The notes under the pieces were generated by a model that saw nothing but the letters and a program-made list of their open reading frames with translations, was not told the origin of the DNA and searched no databases. A stretch of DNA of 64,000 bases from Phycisphaerales bacterium UBA5793 (lineage in GTDB: Bacteria; Planctomycetota; Phycisphaerae; Phycisphaerales; UBA5793): assembly GCA_002418285.1 (NCBI GenBank), contig DIDT01000049.1, forward strand, positions 1 through 64,000, in the 5' to 3' direction. Each line of letters begins with the position of its first letter. The first letter of the stretch is position 1. The translations under genes were made by a program, and so were the position numbers. Shown here in pieces: positions 61,733-64,000 of the stretch.

Positions 61733-63148
61733 ATGAAACTCGCCACAGGCATCATCCTCGCGATTCTCATCAGCACGCTGGTCGTGCTCATTCCTCCTGC
61801 GGCTCTGCCGGTTCAGCCCAACACACTCATCATGGCGGTGTGGGGCATGCCCTTTGAGGATCGCCTCTTTCGCGATGGCTACGCACGCGGCTTTGAGCAG
61901 CTCAATCCCGATTGGACCGTGCGCTACCAGCGGCATGCCCAGATCATCGAGAAGTACAACGCGTGGCACGTGCAGGGTCGCGGCGCTGATGTCATGCGAT
62001 TGGGCATCGACTACTACCAGGCCTTTGTCGATAAGGGCATGCTCACGCCGCTCAACCAGTTCATCCACGATCCGCAGGTCGGGTTGAGCGAGGCTGAGAT
62101 CGCCGACCACTTCCCGCAGATCTGGCGACAACTCGTGCTTGGCAATGAGATCTACGCCCTGCCTTCCGACAACGCGCAGTATGGCCTCTACTACAACCGC
62201 GCGATCTTCGACGCATGGAACGCCGCCCATGCAGATCAGCACGTCGACTATCCCAACAGCGAGTGGACGTGGGACGATCTTGCCAACGCGGCCAAGCGGC
62301 TCACCGCCAGAGACGATCGCGGCCGCGCGGTGCAGTACGGCATCATGTTCGATCTGTGGGCGTGGCCCTTCATGGCGTTTCTGCACCAGGCGGGCGGCAC
62401 GTGCTGGGATCAATCCGCCACGACGACGTTGATCAACTCGCCGCAGGGTATCGAGGCGCTGACGTATCTCGTCTCGATCATTCCCGATGATGCGCCGATC
62501 AAGGCCATCGGCCTGGCGGACTCGGCGGCGAGTCCGGCGCAGCTCTTCAAGATCGGTTCGCTGGCGATGCTTCTCGATGGTTCGTGGCGGGCGCCCAATC
62601 TCGAACTCGACAATCCGGATCTGGATTACGCGATCGCCCCGCTGCCGCATGGCCAGGATCGAGCCGTGGTGAGCGGCAGCGTGCTCTGGGGAATCAGCAG
62701 CCACAGCGAAAGCCCGCGCAAGGCTTGGGAGATGATCAAGTGGATGACCAGCGAGCAGCAGTCGCTGCGCTACTGGGATACACTGCGCGTGGCGCCGCCG
62801 GCGCGGATCAGTGTGGTGCAGTCTGAGGCGTTTCGCTCGACCAATGGACTGGTCACCGATGATGGCGTCGTGCGCGTGCCGCCGATGAGCCGCGAGCAGT
62901 ATCCTCTGCGTGCCCGCTGGCTGGAATACGCAATCACACCGGATCCTTTGACGGGCAATCGCCCGGGGTTTGTCGAAGCCGCCCGCTACCAGATGGACCT
63001 GCAGACAGCGATCACCAACGCACTGGTCGCGGCGGTGCGCGATGGAGTTGATCCCAAGGCGGCACTGGACCAGGCCGCCGCGGATGTGCACGCCATCATC
63101 GACCGCGACCGCGCGGCCAAGGGACTGTCGCCGATCGAACGCGATTGA
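61733..63148 (+). CDS. Extracellular sugar-binding protein of ABC transporter
   Basis: This 471-residue protein is a family 1 solute-binding protein of the maltose/UgpB class. It has the typical openings IMAVWGMPFEDRLFRDGYAR, WHVQGRGADVMRLGIDYYQA, IYALPSDNAQYGLYYNRAIF and TWDDLANAAKRLT. The N-terminus (LATGIILAILISTLVVLIPPA) is a signal or anchor with no lipobox cysteine in sight. It is separated from the permease genes by a MITE-like repeat, so the operon may be interrupted. The substrate is unknown. Confidence 0.88.
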   Translation: MKLATGIILAILISTLVVLIPPAALPVQPNTLIMAVWGMPFEDRLFRDGYARGFEQLNPDWTVRYQRHAQIIEKYNAWHVQGRGADVMRLGIDYYQAFVDKGMLTPLNQFIHDPQVGLSEAEIADHFPQIWRQLVLGNEIYALPSDNAQYGLYYNRAIFDAWNAAHADQHVDYPNSEWTWDDLANAAKRLTARDDRGRAVQYGIMFDLWAWPFMAFLHQAGGTCWDQSATTTLINSPQGIEALTYLVSIIPDDAPIKAIGLADSAASPAQLFKIGSLAMLLDGSWRAPNLELDNPDLDYAIAPLPHGQDRAVVSGSVLWGISSHSESPRKAWEMIKWMTSEQQSLRYWDTLRVAPPARISVVQSEAFRSTNGLVTDDGVVRVPPMSREQYPLRARWLEYAITPDPLTGNRPGFVEAARYQMDLQTAITNALVAAVRDGVDPKAALDQAAADVHAIIDRDRAAKGLSPIERD

Positions 63149-63178
63149 TGAGCTTCAATCTGGTCGTTTATCGCCCGA

Positions 63179-63982
63179 TCACAACTCCGGTCGCGGATGC
63201 GGATGATTCCATCGCTGCCAGAGGGCGATGAAGTCACCGCCGGAGGTGCCGTTGAACGTGAACATTAACCGACCTGCCGGCCCAACCACCACCACCTGCG
63301 CCTGGGCCCCTCTCATGCACACGAACATCGTGGCTTCGCCGGCCACCCACCTCTTGCCGCGCTGGTCATCGAGAACGCCCGGCGAGGCGAGAACCGCCAG
63401 CGGTCGTCCCAGACCCCGGCCGGTGGAGACAATGAACGAACGGAACGCGGTGAGAACCATCCCGGCGATCATCCCCAGCACAACAACCAGACCGGCGTTC
63501 ATCCACGTGTTCATCTGGGACCACCAGCCGAGCGCACCGGCGCCGAAAACTGCGATGATTAGAACGAGCCCCAGAAGCGCGAGAACCTGATCCGTACCGA
63601 GGATCGGGATCTCCTCAGCCTCGACGAAGTAATCGGGCACTCCCTCATCGGAGTGGTACTGTTTCCCGGCGCGTCGATCCACAACCGTACGGGGAGGAGC
63701 AAGCCCCGCCTGACCGAGGTGCGCGCACAGTGTGTCCCAGGAGACACGACGTCGAGACAGGAGTCCCACGAGGTCGTACGCCCGACGTCGACGCAGGTAG
63801 TCCTCAATGGATGCGATCAGCACGTCCACATCCGACCCTGTTTGAGCACCCCGATTCGTCTGGTCACCAAACTGCGATCGGATCTTCCACACCTTGCGTA
63901 TGTTCATGACGGCCAGTGCGCCCGTGATAACGGCGACAAACAATGCATCTCGCAGACTGATGTTGCCTGATGTCCGATGCAT
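63179..63982 (-). CDS. Membrane protein, HPHPR-tail family, paralogue 3
   Basis: This 267-residue protein has an N-terminal hydrophobic segment (LRDALFVAVITGALAVMNI), a charged middle, and a pair of helices at about 130-175 (VLALLGLVLIIAVFGAGALG; AGLVVVLGMIAGMVLTAF). It ends with the same C-terminal domain as the tandem pair at 37-39 kb (GVLDDQRGKRWVAGEATM through ALWQRWNHPHPRPEL). Function is unknown. It converges with the binding-protein gene, 30 bp apart, and starts near the window edge. Confidence 0.6.
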   Translation of the reverse strand: MHRTSGNISLRDALFVAVITGALAVMNIRKVWKIRSQFGDQTNRGAQTGSDVDVLIASIEDYLRRRRAYDLVGLLSRRRVSWDTLCAHLGQAGLAPPRTVVDRRAGKQYHSDEGVPDYFVEAEEIPILGTDQVLALLGLVLIIAVFGAGALGWWSQMNTWMNAGLVVVLGMIAGMVLTAFRSFIVSTGRGLGRPLAVLASPGVLDDQRGKRWVAGEATMFVCMRGAQAQVVVVGPAGRLMFTFNGTSGGDFIALWQRWNHPHPRPEL

Positions 63983-64000
63983 GAACGGTGTTGAGCCGGC

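Noticed and set aside
1..64000. tRNA, rRNA or prophage genes
   Set aside because: No cloverleaf-like segments, rRNA-like stretches, integrase or phage structural genes were seen in any spacer or frame I examined.

Overview
The window is high-GC bacterial chromosome with dense protein-coding content on both strands. I see no rRNA, tRNA, CRISPR array or prophage. The gene set points to a planctomycete-like bacterium, probably of the Phycisphaerae type. The evidence is a large set of secreted beta-helix, FG-GAP and propeller proteins with signal peptides, DUF1570-type lipoproteins, DUF502 and DUF433/DUF5615 genes, and a deoxyhypusine-synthase homologue without eIF5A nearby. The taxonomic placement is inference from gene content, not from a marker gene.

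Layout. 1-2.5 kb: a leftward regulatory set of ribosome hibernation factor, nitrogen-PTS EIIA and HPr, next to a DUF502 membrane protein. 2.6-7.7 kb: a hydrolase and a UbiA prenyltransferase read left; diverging from them is a translationally coupled trio of methyltransferase, FAD oxidoreductase and type III polyketide synthase. Together these look like a prenylated or alkylated phenol/quinone pathway. 7.7-14.6 kb: deoxyhypusine-synthase-like enzyme, Nudix hydrolase, pyrB, a small toxin-antitoxin cassette between 40-bp direct repeats, kbl, and a coupled acetyltransferase/phosphodiesterase/metallopeptidase run. 14.6-18.4 kb: a valyl-tRNA synthetase gene carrying, in frame, a complete REP-associated tyrosine transposase domain with its flanking inverted REP hairpins, plus a second low-GC insertion of unknown origin. 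18.4-24 kb: TPR protein, M32 carboxypeptidase, PEGA lipoprotein, coiled-coil secreted protein and a glycosyltransferase-methyltransferase fusion.

24-41 kb: secreted proteins (two beta-helix paralogues, an FG-GAP protein and a VCBS protein) interspersed with clpB, a UDP-glucuronate decarboxylase, a possible acetolactate-decarboxylase-like lipoprotein and membrane proteins. 41-56.5 kb: a surface-glycan locus. It holds an ADP-heptose-type bifunctional enzyme with reversed domain order, GDP-mannose 3,5-epimerase, UDP-glucose dehydrogenase, four glycosyltransferase-like proteins, two methyltransferases, a B12-binding radical SAM enzyme and a sulfotransferase; nine of these genes run leftward in one tightly packed, often overlapping operon. 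56.6-64 kb: two divergent secreted proteins, a sugar ABC transporter (two permeases and a binding protein, no ATPase), and a third member of a paralogous membrane-protein family.

Two observations stand out. One is the in-frame REP transposase inside valS. The other is a roughly 97-residue C-terminal module with four regularly spaced cysteines, shared by five otherwise unrelated secreted proteins in this window; it behaves like a sorting or anchoring domain.
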